From NCBI GenBank assembly GCA_943737045.1, contig CALSFV010000238.1:372001-436000 (forward strand): a DNA stretch of 64,000 bases, written 5' to 3'. The translations under genes were made by a program, and so were the position numbers. A model generated the notes under the pieces. The model made no database searches, was not told where the DNA came from, and saw only the letters and a list, made by a program, of their open reading frames with translations. Below, piece by piece: positions 1 to 13,509 of the stretch (its first letter is position 1; each line of letters starts with the position of its first letter). The DNA is from Parapristionchus giblindavisi. Lineage: Eukaryota; Nematoda; Chromadorea; Rhabditida; Diplogasteridae.

Positions 1-240
1 CGTAGTGGAATAAAAATAAGAACTATGGTACGATAGATTAATAGGAATACGGTATTTCGGGGGATGACGGTAGAACTGTAGTACGGTAGATTACTAGGAA
101 TATGGTATTTTGGGGGATTACGGTAGAACTGTAGTACGGTAGATTACTAGGAATACGGTATTTCGGGGGATTACGGTAGAACTGTAGTACGGTAGATTAC
201 TAGGAATACTGTATTTCGGGGGATTACGGTAGAACTATCC
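1..240. repeat. Tandem repeat, about 53-bp unit
   Basis: At least four consecutive units of about 53 bp, each containing ACGGTAGAACTGTAG followed by GGTAGATTACTAGG and ending in GGTATTTCGGGGG. Units differ by single substitutions, for example one with GGTATTTTGGGG. The array starts before the window edge, so its true length is unknown. No gene is seen here. Confidence 0.85.
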
Positions 241-318
241 CGAAATACCGTATAGTGTAGCGTATCTCAATGAGCGTTAACGATACGTTATTAATTCTTA
301 ATTCATCAACATGCGTAT

Positions 319-414
319 CAGGGCTGGGATTTCCGATTTTCCGATTTTCCGACATTTTTCGGAAAATTTTGATTTCCGATTTTCCGAAAATTTTTCGGAA
401 AATTCGGAAAATTT
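319..414. repeat. Remnant of CAGGGCTG hAT-like MITE
   Basis: Begins CAGGGCTGGGATTTCC and consists of iterated GGAAAATTT / TTTCCGATT words, like the complete nested element at 2,670-3,137. The right terminal inverted repeat is not recognisable, so this is probably truncated. Confidence 0.4.
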
Positions 415-555
415 CTAGTGAGAAGATACACATTGAATACAATACTTTTTCTCATGAAAATATACATCAAACAAACAAAAATCAGTACTAAATTCTGTTT
501 TCATTACGATTGATTTGTATGTACGCTGACCAAAGTATACCGTAGTCGAAATTAA

Positions 556-668
556 AGGGAGCGTTACCTCTCTCAATGGCCTCTTCATTGCGCACACTAT
601 TTTTCTGTTCTCTAACAAGGAGAAAGCATTGCGCGTCGAAGAGACCATTGAGTGAGGTTACATGCCCT
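556..668. mobile_element. TTAA-flanked MITE (AGGGAGCG family)
   Basis: Hairpin element bounded by TTAA at 552-555 and 669-672. It starts AGGGAGCGTTACC and ends near-complementary (GTTACATGCCCT). The arms contain CTCTCAATGG and its complement around a short loop. TTAA target duplication is the piggyBac signature; no transposase is present. Related copies lie at 2,659, 26,536, 41,404 and 45,408. Confidence 0.75.
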
Positions 669-672
669 TTAA

Positions 673-1201
673 CATTAATCCTGATAAGTGGTAGCTTTTT
701 CCCAGCCAGATTCGCACCTCTTGACCTAATGGTATAACAAAATCAGCTGCGCTTTCTCCCATATCCGTTCTCTCCATTCTCCAAAGTATAATTGCTCTTC
801 TGCTGTACCTGTGGAAGTAGATGATGTGCATTTCTGCTGAGAACATTCTTGCGCTCATTCTCTCTCGACCATGAAAATATAGAAAAATATAGATGAGTTG
901 CTAATTCCCAAAATTAACACCTGAACGGATTCAATAATTCACCAACGTTGCAGTTATAATATTGTTATATTTTGTGTTTAAAAACCAGCTTGTTGCTTTA
1001 ACAGCGGAATCAGGCTATTTCGGCTATTTCTTAGTTTTTCATTGCAGAAAATTACGCTTCTGTTCGATGACATTTCCGTGATATTCGATTGGTGACATTC
1101 TCATGATTCTTTTCACAAAATGTCATTAACACGTTCCATTCATGATTTCATTTTGATTTGTCCATGCAAACCAATACAGTACTGCAAAAATTCCAAACAC
1201 A
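673..1201. other. Intergenic, upstream of gene 1
   Basis: No coding region, RNA gene or clear repeat was recognised. It should hold the promoter of the gene starting at 1,202, but no specific element can be named from sequence alone. Confidence 0.5.
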
Positions 1202-3510
<2,309 letters not shown>

Positions 3511-3765
3511 TTACTGCAGGAAAAGGCTGATGAAGAGCTCAGGGATATAGTTACTTCCATTTCACCGCGAACTGAGATGTACATAAAACTGCGCAAATGG
3601 GGAATTACGTACAACAAGAAGGTAATTATTCAGATAAAGGAAAGAGCTTGTAATAATAATTTATTTATCTTTAACGATAAACACAGAGGTGAAAGAGAAA
3701 ATAATATTATGACGAAGCGAGTTGGTTCAAGCGATGATTCAAGTGAGGACGATAGTAGACGATAA
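3511..3765 (+). pseudogene. In-frame continuation of gene 1 after TGA
   Basis: From 3511 to the TAA ending at 3765 the frame of gene 1's last exon continues without a stop (85 codons), including KADEELRDIV and LRKWGITYNKK. The copy at 38,612-38,841 keeps this frame open, which suggests this is real coding sequence cut off by a stop mutation at 3508-3510 (one C-to-T change from CGA would do it). The true end may be a donor at AAG|GTAATT (after about 3,620), making the acidic tail SSDDSSEDDSRR non-coding. Whether the TGA is tolerated or a sequencing error cannot be told. Confidence 0.45.
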
Positions 3766-4005
3766 CGGTACAAGAGTTAAATAAATCCGTACAATGGAAA
3801 GCTATCTCATTATTCAATAACAATCTCATAAATACTGAAAACGAGGCAATTCAAGAAAACGACCGCATCTAATGCTTGATCATAATTTACAAAGAACGAA
3901 AAAACTCCTCGTTCAACAGTCTTGATAACGCTCACGTACCAAACACTTAAGAAATTCTCCTATGTGAAAGCTTAACTGTTCGCAATTTCTCTTGATGAAC
4001 TCTGC

Positions 4006-4365
4006 AAGTCTACTGCAGAGATGTAAATGTAATGTCGGTAGAGTCTGAAGTTCTTAAATTGAGCCCGAAAGGAAGATAATACGAGGAAGGTTCATCAATT
4101 CCTCCAAATCACTCGTAAAGATACACTGAGAGCAAACTTACCCAAATATGGGTAATAGATTTGCCAACTTACGATACTTGTGTACACGATTTGCCGACAT
4201 TCGGGCAAATGGTAGCCCAAAAACCACCGATTTGCCCGTATACAGGCTAGCATTTGTCTGAATACGGGCAAATCGTTCGCCAACTAACGGCATTCGGGTA
4301 AATTTAATCTCTGTGTAGCAAGCAATGCAGATTCTGATGGCAATTCGCCTGAGATGGCGTCACTA
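4006..4365 (-). pseudogene. Broken copy of short unknown exon (W)
   Basis: Corresponds to the 52-codon open exon at 29,098-29,253 (+). Here it is interrupted by the 192-bp MITE and by a one-base loss in an A-run (AGGAAG for AGGAAAG), so it cannot be read through. Whether even the intact copies are real exons is uncertain. Confidence 0.3.
4124..4315. mobile_element. 192-bp TA-inserted MITE, private to W
   Basis: Starts CACTGAGAGCAAAC and ends TTAATCTCTGTG, flanked by TA (4122-4123 and 4316-4317). The matching site at 29,135-29,145 (complement) is empty with a single TA. The interior repeats GGGCAAAT/GATTTGCC words in opposite orientations. Relatives lie at 27,611-27,796 and 40,256-40,441. TA duplication suggests a Tc1/mariner-type mobiliser. 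Confidence 0.75.
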
Positions 4366-4442
4366 AACCTGTCAATAAAGTGTTCTAAATGTGAATGTAA
4401 AACGTAATTTAGCTAGAATCTGTATTGGATACAGACTGGAGA

Positions 4443-4790
4443 CTCCGCAATTTTAGTGGGGCCACTGATTTGGTTGACCAGAAAAGTAGACCCAAAAATT
4501 TGGCTACCTGACAAGTCCCACTTTTAAAGTTGAGCCAATAATTTGGTTCGAAATTTGGCCGTTATTTTATCCCAAAATTTTAACCAAACTTTGGCTAAAC
4601 TCTAGCTAAACTTTAGCCAAAGTTTTGCTAGAATTTGAGACTATCAATAGAATAACAGCCCCACTTCGAACCAAATTATTGGCTCAACCACCTATTAGCC
4701 CAACTATTTAGTGGGTCTTGTCTTGTAGCCAAATTTTTGGCACCCAAAAATGTTCGACAAAATTATTGGCCCCACTAAAATTGCAAGGAG
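4443..4790. mobile_element. CTCC...GGAG fold-back element
   Basis: Starts CTCCGCAATTTTAGTGGGG and ends CCACTAAAATTGCAAGGAG. The arms are built from iterated TTTGGCT / ATTATTGGCTCAAC words that pair across the centre. Copies occur at about 28,381-29,015 (-) and 39,329-39,671, and a diverged, recently inserted relative at 19,705-20,018. Confidence 0.7.
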
Positions 4791-4811
4791 ACAGATATAA
4801 AGTAATGAATA

Positions 4812-5055
<244 letters not shown>

Positions 5056-5076
5056 TATTACCTTGCCCAATTTCAG

Positions 5077-5479
5077 CCATGGAGGCTAAGTGATGTATGG
5101 GATATCGTCAAGACAGGACTTCCCATAACCATGACAGTTGTGCCGCCCTTTATAGTATGTCCAACTGCGAAATGTACTTTGAATTTATGCGGTACTAGGT
5201 CGAATGAGAACAAATGGATAATTACCGACTGGATAACCATTTGCATATGAGAGACAAGAGCTAATGAATAGACAAAGTATGCAAATAGTTATCATCCAGT
5301 CAATTATTATTCATCGATTTTCATTCGACCTAGTGCCATTTATGGCCTTTGTAGTCAAACAAAAGCGAGCTTCGTGATATAATTACTGCAACAATAATTG
5401 TATCTATTCAATTTTCCAGACTGCCGGACTATCGCTTGTCAATAAAATCTTGCAAAAAAGTAAACCGACCGGAGCTTTA
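5077..5479 (+). pseudogene. Gene 2, truncated copy in W (two exons)
   Basis: Exons 5077-5154 (ending VVPPFI before GTATGT) and 5420-5479 (SLVNKILQKSKP, then GTAAGT) match the first two recognised exons of gene 2 in Y2. The remaining exons are missing because block Z begins at 5,557, so this copy is cut in its intron and cannot give the full product. Confidence 0.65.
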
Positions 5480-5639
5480 GTAAGTTCTGCTCACAATTTT
5501 GTATCGAACATTTCTTTTCTTTAATAGAATACCACCAAACATGTAAAGTTGTCTGCATAAATAGACAACAAAAACTGGCTATACGACGGTCCGCAGATCC
5601 GATCGCAAACTGATTTTTTACCTCCTCAAAACATTCAAA

Positions 5640-6440
5640 AATTAATTAAAATTTTAAAACAAAAAAGTGCAGTCCAATTTTTGCCTAACCTTATAGAGCA
5701 AAAAATTCCGCGTCGAATAAGCGAAAAAAATAAAAAAATGGAAGGACCCCTCTTTTGAGATAAATGGACCTGAATTTAACCCGAAAATATTTTTGTTTTC
5801 AAACCCCCTCATGTTTGTACTCATATTGAAGAGCTCGTCGAGTAGAACAACTTTGATGTTGAGCACTTTGTTTGAAACTCATGTACAAGAGAACTACATG
5901 AGTTTTATTTATTCACACGGTTGTTCACCCACTTTTGAGTAAAACGAAAGTAAAATATTTTTTGCACACAAATTGATTACGCCAAAATTGTAGAACGCAA
6001 AAATCCATACTAAGTTTGTTGTTTCACGAAAAAAAATTGTAGACCGCAATGCTGAAAAATATGGCCTGGAAAGTGGTCTTGAAAAAAAGTTGTTAAAACC
6101 TTGCCATGTTTATACTCATTTTAAAGAACACAAACTAAGTATGGATTTTTGCGTTCTACAATATTGGCGTAATCAATTTGTGCGCAAAAAATATTTTACT
6201 TTCGTTTTACTCAAAAGTGGGTGAACAACCGTGTGAATAAATAAAACTCATGTAGTTCTGTTGTACATGAGTTTCAACAAAGTGCTCAACATCAAAGTTG
6301 TTCTACTCGACGAGCTCTTCAATATGAGTACAAACACGAGGGGGTTTGAAAACAAAAATATTTTCGGGTCAACTTCAGGTCCATTTATCTCAAAAGATGG
6401 GTCCTTCGATTTTTTATTTTTTTCCTTTATTCGACGTACA
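5640..6440. repeat. Fold-back element, about 350-bp arms
   Basis: The stretch from about 5,690 to 6,010 (including AACCCGAAAATATTTTTG and GAGCTCGTCGAGTAG) recurs inverted at about 6,130-6,440, with a centre near 6,080. The short reading frames at 5,654-5,866 and 6,261-6,518 are the same arm read from either side. No coding role is seen. The mirror copy is at 63,040-63,830. Confidence 0.75.
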
Positions 6441-6550
6441 TCTATTAATAACATTAATTTAAGACATCGGCTCAGTGAGATTCCAGGAAGTGCCGGACAT
6501 CGACCTCACCGATTCTAAAAAATGGTATAACTGTAAATATGCATGTAGAC

Positions 6551-8748
6551 TAGAGGTGACGAAACGAAACGGATAGCGGAATTTTGGTTGAGATAATTTG
6601 ATTATCTCCCCCAGCCGAAACTCGAGATATGCTAATCACCTCCAGCCGGCTAGAGAGTGATTCTCGCCTATTCCGCTACCGTTCCGGTTCGTTCCGGCTC
6701 GTTCCGGCTCGTTCAAATGTGATTTTGAGGGCGTTTTTTGCGGGGAAAACAACCAAATCGATCACAATATATAGTTTGCGTGTTTTTCAACCGTACTGCC
6801 CATCTTCACTTATTTTTTATCGTTTCGGAGGTTTGTATTTTGATCTACCACACTCGTGGGAGATCAAAATATTTTGTTCCGTTTGTACTATTTTTGAAAA
6901 GGTTGAATCAGCATGTTTATGTGGCGAAACAACGTAATAAATAAATCTAAACAAGACCATACAAAATCATATCGATAACTTGAAAATATAACGTTGCTCT
7001 GAAATGTAAAAAGAAAAACAATAATCCAACAAAACTTCTAACAAATTGTATACTATATTTTACACATGTGTAGGCAGCATATCTCCGGATAATTCTACGT
7101 TTCTTATAACTTTTGATCCAGGAAAGCAATCAAGCTGATCTTTTGAGTCAAGAGTGGAGAACAAGGCCAGGGATGCGCAGTCAAACAATCCGGAATGGCT
7201 CCGACTCCGATTTCAAGCTGTAGCAGGGTTGGAACGTTGACCCCCCAAGCTTTATAACTCAGCTTCTAGATGTGCTAACGACCCGTTCTAAGTGCTAACA
7301 TGATGCTAGTGGCGAGTAATGTTTATCCCCAGATTACGGTAGTCATAGCTCGTCATTTGCCATCAGGGCATAAAATAATTTTTGTTGGGAGGACCGATTT
7401 TGAGTCCCTACCGTTCAGAGGACAAGCATTCTAAAATTATGGCTCCTGCGCAAGCGGCTTTGCAATGTATCATATACTTATTTCCCTTATTTTGGTTTGG
7501 TTCCGATTCCTTTCGTAGCAAAAGTTATGCTTAGGTCTACTCTGTTTCAGCGATTAAAAATAAAAATCCAAAGGTCAAAGATCGAAGTTCAGCAATAGTG
7601 CAAAAACTTTTGTGAACATCTCCAACATGCATATGTGCCTTGCAAATAAGAGATTTCATCAATAGAGGCCCAGGAATGTGAGCGGTGAGAGAGAAAGCAC
7701 AAGAGCGCGCACCGAGTAGACCTCAACATAACTTTTGCTACGTTTCTGAAAGGAATCGGAACTAAACCAAAATAAGGGAAATAAATATATGATACATTGC
7801 AAAGCAGCTTGCGCTGGAGCTATAATTTTAGAAGTCCTGTCCTCTGAACGGTAGGGACTCAAAATCGGTCCTCCCAACAAAAATTATTTTATGCCCTGAG
7901 GGCAAATGACGAGTTATGACTACCGTAATCTGGGGATAAACATTAATCGCCACTAGCATCATGTTAGCACTTAGAACGGGTCGTTAGCACATCTAGAAGC
8001 TGTTATAAAGTTTGGAGGTCAAAGTTGGAACCCTGCTACAGCTTGAAATCGGAGTCGGAGCCATTCCGGATTGTTGGAATGTGCAGCCCTAGTGGGGTTC
8101 TACACGTTCTCAATGTTTCAGAAGAACAGGACTTATGACTAAAGAAATAAAATTTTTCAAAAATGTGCAATTCGATTGCGCTATCACTACGCAATGATGA
8201 ACTAATGTAATATTTCCAACACAACATGGTTGTATTCCTTGATAAATTCTGTACATTGACTGAAAAGGTCAGTTTGATTGATTTAGATTCAGCTTGATTT
8301 ATAAAATTGGAAAAATTACATAAAATAATTTTTAAAATAATATAAATATTTTTAAAATTAAAATATTATGAAATATCAAACAGCAGAGAATGCTGAAAAT
8401 GTATATCTCCATTTTCACAGCTGAGATATATCTTGCCATTATTTTTATTTCGAGGTAATAGTCTTTGACCTATCTCTATTGACAACCAAAAAATTTGAGC
8501 TCATTTTCAATTTTTGTTGTTGTAAAAGCGATAGCACCGGTGGTTCCAATCGCAGCCGGAACGAACCGGAACGAGCCGGAACGAGCCGGAACAGACTCTC
8601 TCACTAGGTGAATTTGCATGAAGCCGAAACGAGAGTCAATGAGAGGTCGTTTCGCCCAGGTTTCGATAGGCTAATTGGCATTTGCCGAAACTAGACTCAT
8701 TTCTCGCCAGTTTCGTGAGGCGTTCCGGTTTTCGACTCACCACCTCTA
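6551..8748 (+). mobile_element. hAT-like element (TAGAGGTG ends), copy Z1
   Basis: Starts TAGAGGTGACGAAACG and ends CGACTCACCACCTCTA. It is flanked by an 8-bp duplication ATGTAGAC (6543-6550, 8749-8756). Just inside both ends are iterated CGTTCCGGCT words, like subterminal transposase sites of hAT elements. The middle (about 7,190-8,075) is itself an imperfect palindrome. There is no transposase frame, so it is non-autonomous. It lies in the intron before the GNAT exon at 9,254. Confidence 0.8.
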
Positions 8749-8813
8749 ATGTAGACGTAGCGGCCGAAACACCATAGGGCACATTGCTAGTTAACTTATT
8801 TAAAGAAGGGAAC

Positions 8814-9168
8814 CAACGAGTTTTTTCGTGACTAAACTGGCCAGACAGAACTATTGATCACATTTCCTTGTATACAAAAATAATTTTCTCTAAAACTTTA
8901 GATGCCCCAGAATACCGTAATTCGGGCTCAAAGTTCATTGATATGTCCAGGGAAAGGCGCGAGTTTTTGAAATTGATTGTGAAGCACAAATGTATAGAAA
9001 ATTGCAAACGGGAATCGAATCCGCGTGGCGCGGTTACAAGCGCTGGCAACTAACCACTGAACCACACGATCTACGCGTTCAAACTGTCAAATCTAACAGA
9101 GAACAGAATGTCACTTCCTATGTCCCACGTACTTCATGTCAATAGCCAAATCTCGTGGGTCCCTTTCT
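8814..9168. mobile_element. TTAA element with tRNA-like cargo
   Basis: Bounded by TTAA (8810-8813, 9169-9172). It starts AGAAGGGAACCAACGAG and ends CTCGTGGGTCCCTTTCT, good inverted ends. It shares interior sequence (TTCTCTAAAA, TACCGTAATTCGGGC) with a larger relative inside the X copies (17,416-17,955). The tRNA-like stretch at 9,003-9,070 lies inside. Confidence 0.6.
9003..9070 (-). tRNA. tRNA-like sequence (probable relic)
   Basis: On the minus strand, GTGTGGTTCAGTGGTTAG resembles box A/D-arm and GGATTCGATTCCC resembles box B/T-arm, with TTCGATT as loop and four of five T-stem pairs. A TGT sits where an anticodon could be, but the anticodon and acceptor stems pair poorly, so it is likely a tRNA-derived pseudogene. 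The mirror copy is at 60,408-60,478 (+). Confidence 0.35.
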
Positions 9169-9253
9169 TTAATCAAAAAATATATATTTAAAGTGCATTC
9201 ATACTTATACTTGTACATCTATTAATAACATTAATTTAAATGTAACACTTCAG

Positions 9254-12200
9254 AGATCGCCTGCGTATTCTTCCGACGGTGGCTATGCGAACCGAGGAAG
9301 GTGAACTCGTGACCTATGCCTCTACTCACAGTATGGGAACGGTAAGTTTATTATGAAGAGAATGCAATACATTGACCTTTAGCACGCACTGGCTCTGATA
9401 TTTTCAAACTAGTAGTTTACTTATATTTCCCACTAGCCGTAGACTTGCAAGTCTACGGCTAGTTAAACGTAAGTTTACTAGAAGTGGTGTATAATACTGT
9501 AATTCCGTCAAATGTTCTTCCACTTGTAGTAAACTAGCAGTAAAATACTAGTCTGTGACGTCACGTAAGTAAACTACTAGTTTGGAAATACCAGAAGGGG
9601 AGCACTGGGATCCATTGGGCAAGGAATGGTTTGCCACTAAAAGGCTGTTTAGTCTGGGTGTGCTGAGGTCCCATGCAAGGGGTACTTTTATCGTGAATAT
9701 TCCTTCGTCTTCTTATGAGCACTATTGAAAAAGTTCTTCAAAATCCAAATCATTACACATTTTTCTTTTTGTATTTGGAATAAAAATAGAAAAAAATCCA
9801 GAAAAAATGGTTTCGTTCAATACTTCGTCAGCAATTGTTTGATATCATGAAAAATCCATTCTCGTTTCATTACAAAAATTTTGATCAAAAGATATCACTT
9901 AAAACACGCTATCTTAGAAAATCTACATATGTGCGGTATCGATGAAAAATGGATTTTTCTGTTTTATGTGTGATAATTACAGGCTCCATGAGTGAAGTAC
10001 ACTGGTACTTGGAAATTGCTTCCAATTGAAAATTCGCTTCAGGGGGTGACCACACAACGGTTTGGCGCATTTTCCTAAAAAGTTTATTTCGAATCCAATC
10101 GATGAGTGAGTGGGCGCAATGCACTCCTTGGGTAATTCTAAGAAACTATTGTCTAGGTGAGTTTTTCGATCAACGGTCAACGAAGGCTGGAATTGGGAAT
10201 TTTCGAAAAAAATTTCACATTTAATTAATTTTCACTATTTCACTATAACAAGCCTACAACTTTTTATTTGCGCAATCGCTTCTAAATATTATAACACATG
10301 TTCAGTTTGAAAATCATAATTTTTAAAAAATTGGAAATTTATGTACGAATCAATTTTGTTCGTTGGACTTAATTGTGGTGAGGATTGGCGACGTTTCCTA
10401 AAAGTTTATTTCGAATCCTACCGATTCGGGAGTGGGCGCTTTCGAATCCCTGTCTAATTCTAAGAAACTATTGCTGAGGAGAGTTTTTCGATTAACGGTC
10501 AACGAACGCTGGAATTTGGAATTTTCGAAAAAAAAAGATTACATTAAATTAATTCTCACTATTTTTCATGGCGAATGTAAACTTTTTATTTGCTCAATCG
10601 CTGCTACATATCATAACACATCTTAGCACGTATACGAATAAGTGAATAGAAAAAAAATTACATCACAATGATGATTATAATAGTGAGCAACACTGTCCAA
10701 CTGCAGCTGCACTCCGAACCACCGGATGAACAGTCAAATACCCGTGTCATTGCGTTGAAATACGCATGAAACTAGCAGAGAAGCGACAAAAAAATTGAGC
10801 AGAAAATTTCGCCTTCTTACCCATACCACAATTCCTCACCATAATTCATTTAAAAAAAACACAATTTATTCGAACACAAATTTATATTTTTTTTATAAAT
10901 TACACTTTTTTTAACTGAAGATGTGTTATATTATGTAGCAGCGATTGAGCAAATAAAAAGTTTACATTCGCCATGGGAAAATAGTGAGAATTAATTTAAT
11001 GTACACATTTTTATCGGAAATTCCCTATTCCAGCGTTCGTTGACCGTTAATCGAAAAACTCTCCTCAGCAAGTTTCTTAGAATTAGACAAGGATTCGAAT
11101 GCGCCCACTCCCGAATCGGTAGGATTCGAAATAAACTTTTAGGAAACGTCGCCAATCCCCACCACAATTAAGTCCAACGAACAAAATTGATTCGTACATA
11201 AATTTCCAATTTTTTAAAAATTATGATTTTCAAACTGAACATGTGTTATAATATTTAGAATAAAAAGAGATTGCGCAAATAAAAAGTTGTAGGCTTGTTA
11301 AGGTGAAGTAGTGAAAATTAATTAAACGTGAAATTTTTTTCGAAATTTCAAAATTCCAGCCTTCGTTGACCGTGGATCAAAAAACTTTCCTCAGCAATAG
11401 TTTCTTAGAATTTGCCAAGGAGTCCATTGCACCCACTCCCGAATCGATTGGATTCGAAATAAACTTTTTAGGAAAAGGCTCCAAATCGTTCTGTGGTCAC
11501 CTCCTGAAGCGAATTTTCAATTGGAAGCTATTTCCATGTACCAGTGTACTTCACTCATGGAGCCTGTAATTATCACACATAAAACAGAAAAATCCATTTT
11601 TCACCGATACCAAAAAATATCCCAGTTGTTGAATTTTCTCAGATAGTGTTTTTTAACAACACATTCCGAGCTAATTTTGCTCTCCGTTCCGACAACACTC
11701 TCTCGAAGACAAAAAGCGAGAGACTATTGTCAGACCAGAAAATTCAAATTAGCTCGGAGTGAAAATAAATATAGTAAATCTTCATTCTAGATGAGCCATC
11801 TATACACACGACCTGAACATCGAGGGAAAGGACTTGGTAAGATTGTTGAAATGACTCTGGCCCAATACTTTATGTGAGTTTGTAAATATTGATTGATTGA
11901 TTGATTGAGTGTGGCCTAAGAGGCTCAAGGACCTTGATATCGAGAAGATTTCCTCATTTTGGCACTTTCTCCTTGTGATATGCTGACAGGATAAATTAAA
12001 TGCGAAATATATGAAGTAAAAGCATGCAAATTTACTCCATAAAGAACATTTAACGCGTAATATAAAATAGTCAATGCCCTGTGTAGACTGGGGGTCAGCG
12101 TTCTTGACATCGGTACCATACAGTATCGTTATTATTATTATCGATTTTGATTCAGCAAACGTGGATTACGTCCATTCATGCACGTTTTGATTGGAAACGA

Positions 12201-12306
12201 TCAAAAGTTTCGTCAAACTTTCCGTAATCCGTTCTACACGGAATGGATTGATGATCAAGGATCACAGATGATTTGGTACTTCAGCTCGATTCCGATGAAA
12301 CCGTGA
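9254..12306 (+). CDS. GLYAT-like N-acyltransferase, 3' partial copy (Z1)
   Basis: Three exons joining in phase: 9254-9341 (RLRILPTVAMRTEEGEL), 11791-11873 (SHLYTRPEHRGKGLGKI, the GNAT acetyl-CoA loop R-G-K-G-L-G) and 12156-12306 (RPFMHVLIGNDQKF to PMKP, stop). These correspond to the last three of eight exons of the enzyme in X. The five upstream exons are not found in Z, the preceding intron being filled by a hAT-like element. Its C-terminal half is intact, so it is either a fragment or uses unrecognised 5' exons. The long intron 9,342-11,790 holds fold-back elements. It faces, tail to tail, the minus-strand genes of X1. Confidence 0.6.
9393..9597. mobile_element. CTC-type fold-back, ACTAGTAG arms
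   Basis: Starts CTCTGATATTTTCAAAC and ends GTTTGGAAATACCAGAA. The arms are made of repeated TAGTTTACT / AGTAAACTA words. The core (GTCAAATGTTCTTCCAC) matches that of the CTTAAAGTAGA-armed elements at 23,320 and 30,023. It lies in an intron of the Z1 enzyme copy. Confidence 0.6.
9905..11660. repeat. Composite fold-back of four related units
   Basis: Each half holds two diverged units with the shared words TTTATTTCGAATCC, ATTCTAAGAAACT and AACGGTCAACGAA. The left half is inverted relative to the right around a unique centre near 10,700-10,760. The outer ends (CTGTTTTATGTGTGATAATTAC and complement) pair across 1.6 kb. It lies wholly within an intron, and frames here are shadows. The mirror is at 57,850-59,600. 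Confidence 0.75.
11655..11775. mobile_element. Diverged hairpin MITE (GAGCTAATTT family)
   Basis: Inverted halves TCCGAGCTAATTTTGC and AATTAGCTCGGA around AGACAAAAAGCGAGAGA, related to the AGGCACAC TTAA MITEs in X. A TTAA lies at the left (about 11,652) but the right flank has lost it. Confidence 0.5.
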
Positions 12307-12464
12307 TTATCCCTGGATGCTGATCGTTTTTTGTTCCTAGAATGATAAATGTCCGCCAATCTGATTGATTTTATTCACTGACATCGTTCTAGATCATATT
12401 ATTATATATTAATTTATGATTTGCAAATAGTCATGTGCCAGAAAACATTATAAAATAGACATAG

Positions 12465-12730
12465 CGGCCGAAAGACCATAGCGCACATCATTAGCTGCCT
12501 ATATTTTTTTAAATTAAATTTAAAGTGCATGCAAAGCTATCCTTGTATATCAATTAATGTTATTAATTTAATTACGTAATGTTGGAAAAATCCGTACTGC
12601 ATAATTAAACGGAGTAATTAAATTAATAATATTAATAGATATACAAGAATGAGTATGCATGCACTTTTAAAGTAAATTTTAAAATAAATAAGTTAGCTAA
12701 TAGTGTGCCCTATGGGGTTTCGTTTTAATT
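12465..12730. repeat. Palindromic repeat (GCGGCCGAA family)
   Basis: Left part GCGGCCGAAAGACCATAG ... TTAAAGTGCATGCA ... TTATTAATTTAATTACG is inverted on the right, ending GTGCCCTATGGGGTTTCG. Half-elements of the same family (ACATCTATTAATNNTATTAATTTAA) occur at 1,290-1,500, 8,756-8,810, 12,940-13,200, 29,533, 56,315-56,580, 56,790-57,060 and 60,680. No coding content. Confidence 0.65.
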
Positions 12731-13289
12731 TGGAAGACAACGTTAGAATCCCAATTTAGACGTTAGATTATTTTTGTGATAAATAAATATTTGTCAATTG
12801 ATCCTAAAAGAAATCTTGGAAGAAATGATAAAAGTGAAACATATTCCGAGAATATTCCCATCCAGCCATCGTAAGTAAGTTGTATCTGCGGAATGAATTG
12901 TTCCATCGCTTGATTCTCTATTCCATCGTGTTATACATTAGCGGCCGAAACACCATAAGGCACATTATTAACTAATATATCAGTTTTATAATTTATTTTT
13001 AACGTGCAAGTAAACCAATTATAGTACATCTAATTACATTACTAATTTAATTAAATCACAGATCGGCTCCGCTTCCAGCAGTCCTCATTCAGTGGATAAG
13101 TTAATTAAATTAATATTATTAATAGATGTACAAGAATAAGTATGCATGCACTGTAAATATAAAATTTTTGATTAAATAATTTAACTTGCAATGGTGTTTG
13201 TGTTTGGTGTTCTATGGTATTTCAGCGGCTACGTCGCCAGAGCGGAGCGTTTCAAAATAGGTCGGGGTGTCGCTTTAAAGTTAACATAC

Positions 13290-13508
13290 CTTTTGACAAT
13301 TTTGCAAGCATATCAGAAACTCTTTGAGATCAGCAGAAAGTTGGACATATTTACTCTGACTGACGCGGACGCGAATGTTCTGTGCCTGAGGTTGCAAATT
13401 CACATTATTAATAGTTAACACAAAGAAGTTGAAGGTATGCATTATATCTCTTATTGTCCACACAAGTTGTTTCATTTGTTGTATCAATGACAGAAGAAGA
13501 CGACCAAG
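13290..13508 (-). pseudogene. Degenerate PAN-like gene pieces (X1)
   Basis: 13,290-13,385 is a near-identical copy of exon 2 of the PAN-like gene (YVQLSADLKEFLICLQNCQK). 13,417-13,508 resembles the middle of its exon 3 (ETTCVDNKRYN then YLQLLCVN and a stop). On the minus strand the exon-3 piece comes before the exon-2 piece, so they come from two tandem copies rather than one gene. The part of exon 3 that should code for the P/S-rich linker is replaced by the 31-bp minisatellite. Confidence 0.6.
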
Positions 13509-13509
13509 C

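Larger units (their letters stand above)
5557..12330 (+). repeat. Block Z1, outer part of palindrome arm 1
   Basis: Matches 57,170-63,921 in reverse (Z2). It contains a fold-back element, a 2.2-kb hAT-like element, a TTAA element with a tRNA-like stretch, a 3' partial GNAT enzyme gene and a composite fold-back. Coordinates of matching points sum to about 69,503 over most of the block. Confidence 0.9.

Noticed and set aside
6629..6937. 102-codon frame conserved in four places
   Set aside because: It lies inside the hAT-like element and overlaps its inverted ends and subterminal repeats; conservation reflects copying of the element.
9977..10180. 67-codon frames repeated at 9.98, 11.37, 57.9 and 59.3 kb
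   Set aside because: They are arms of the composite fold-back read on opposite strands, with no domain and an intronic location.
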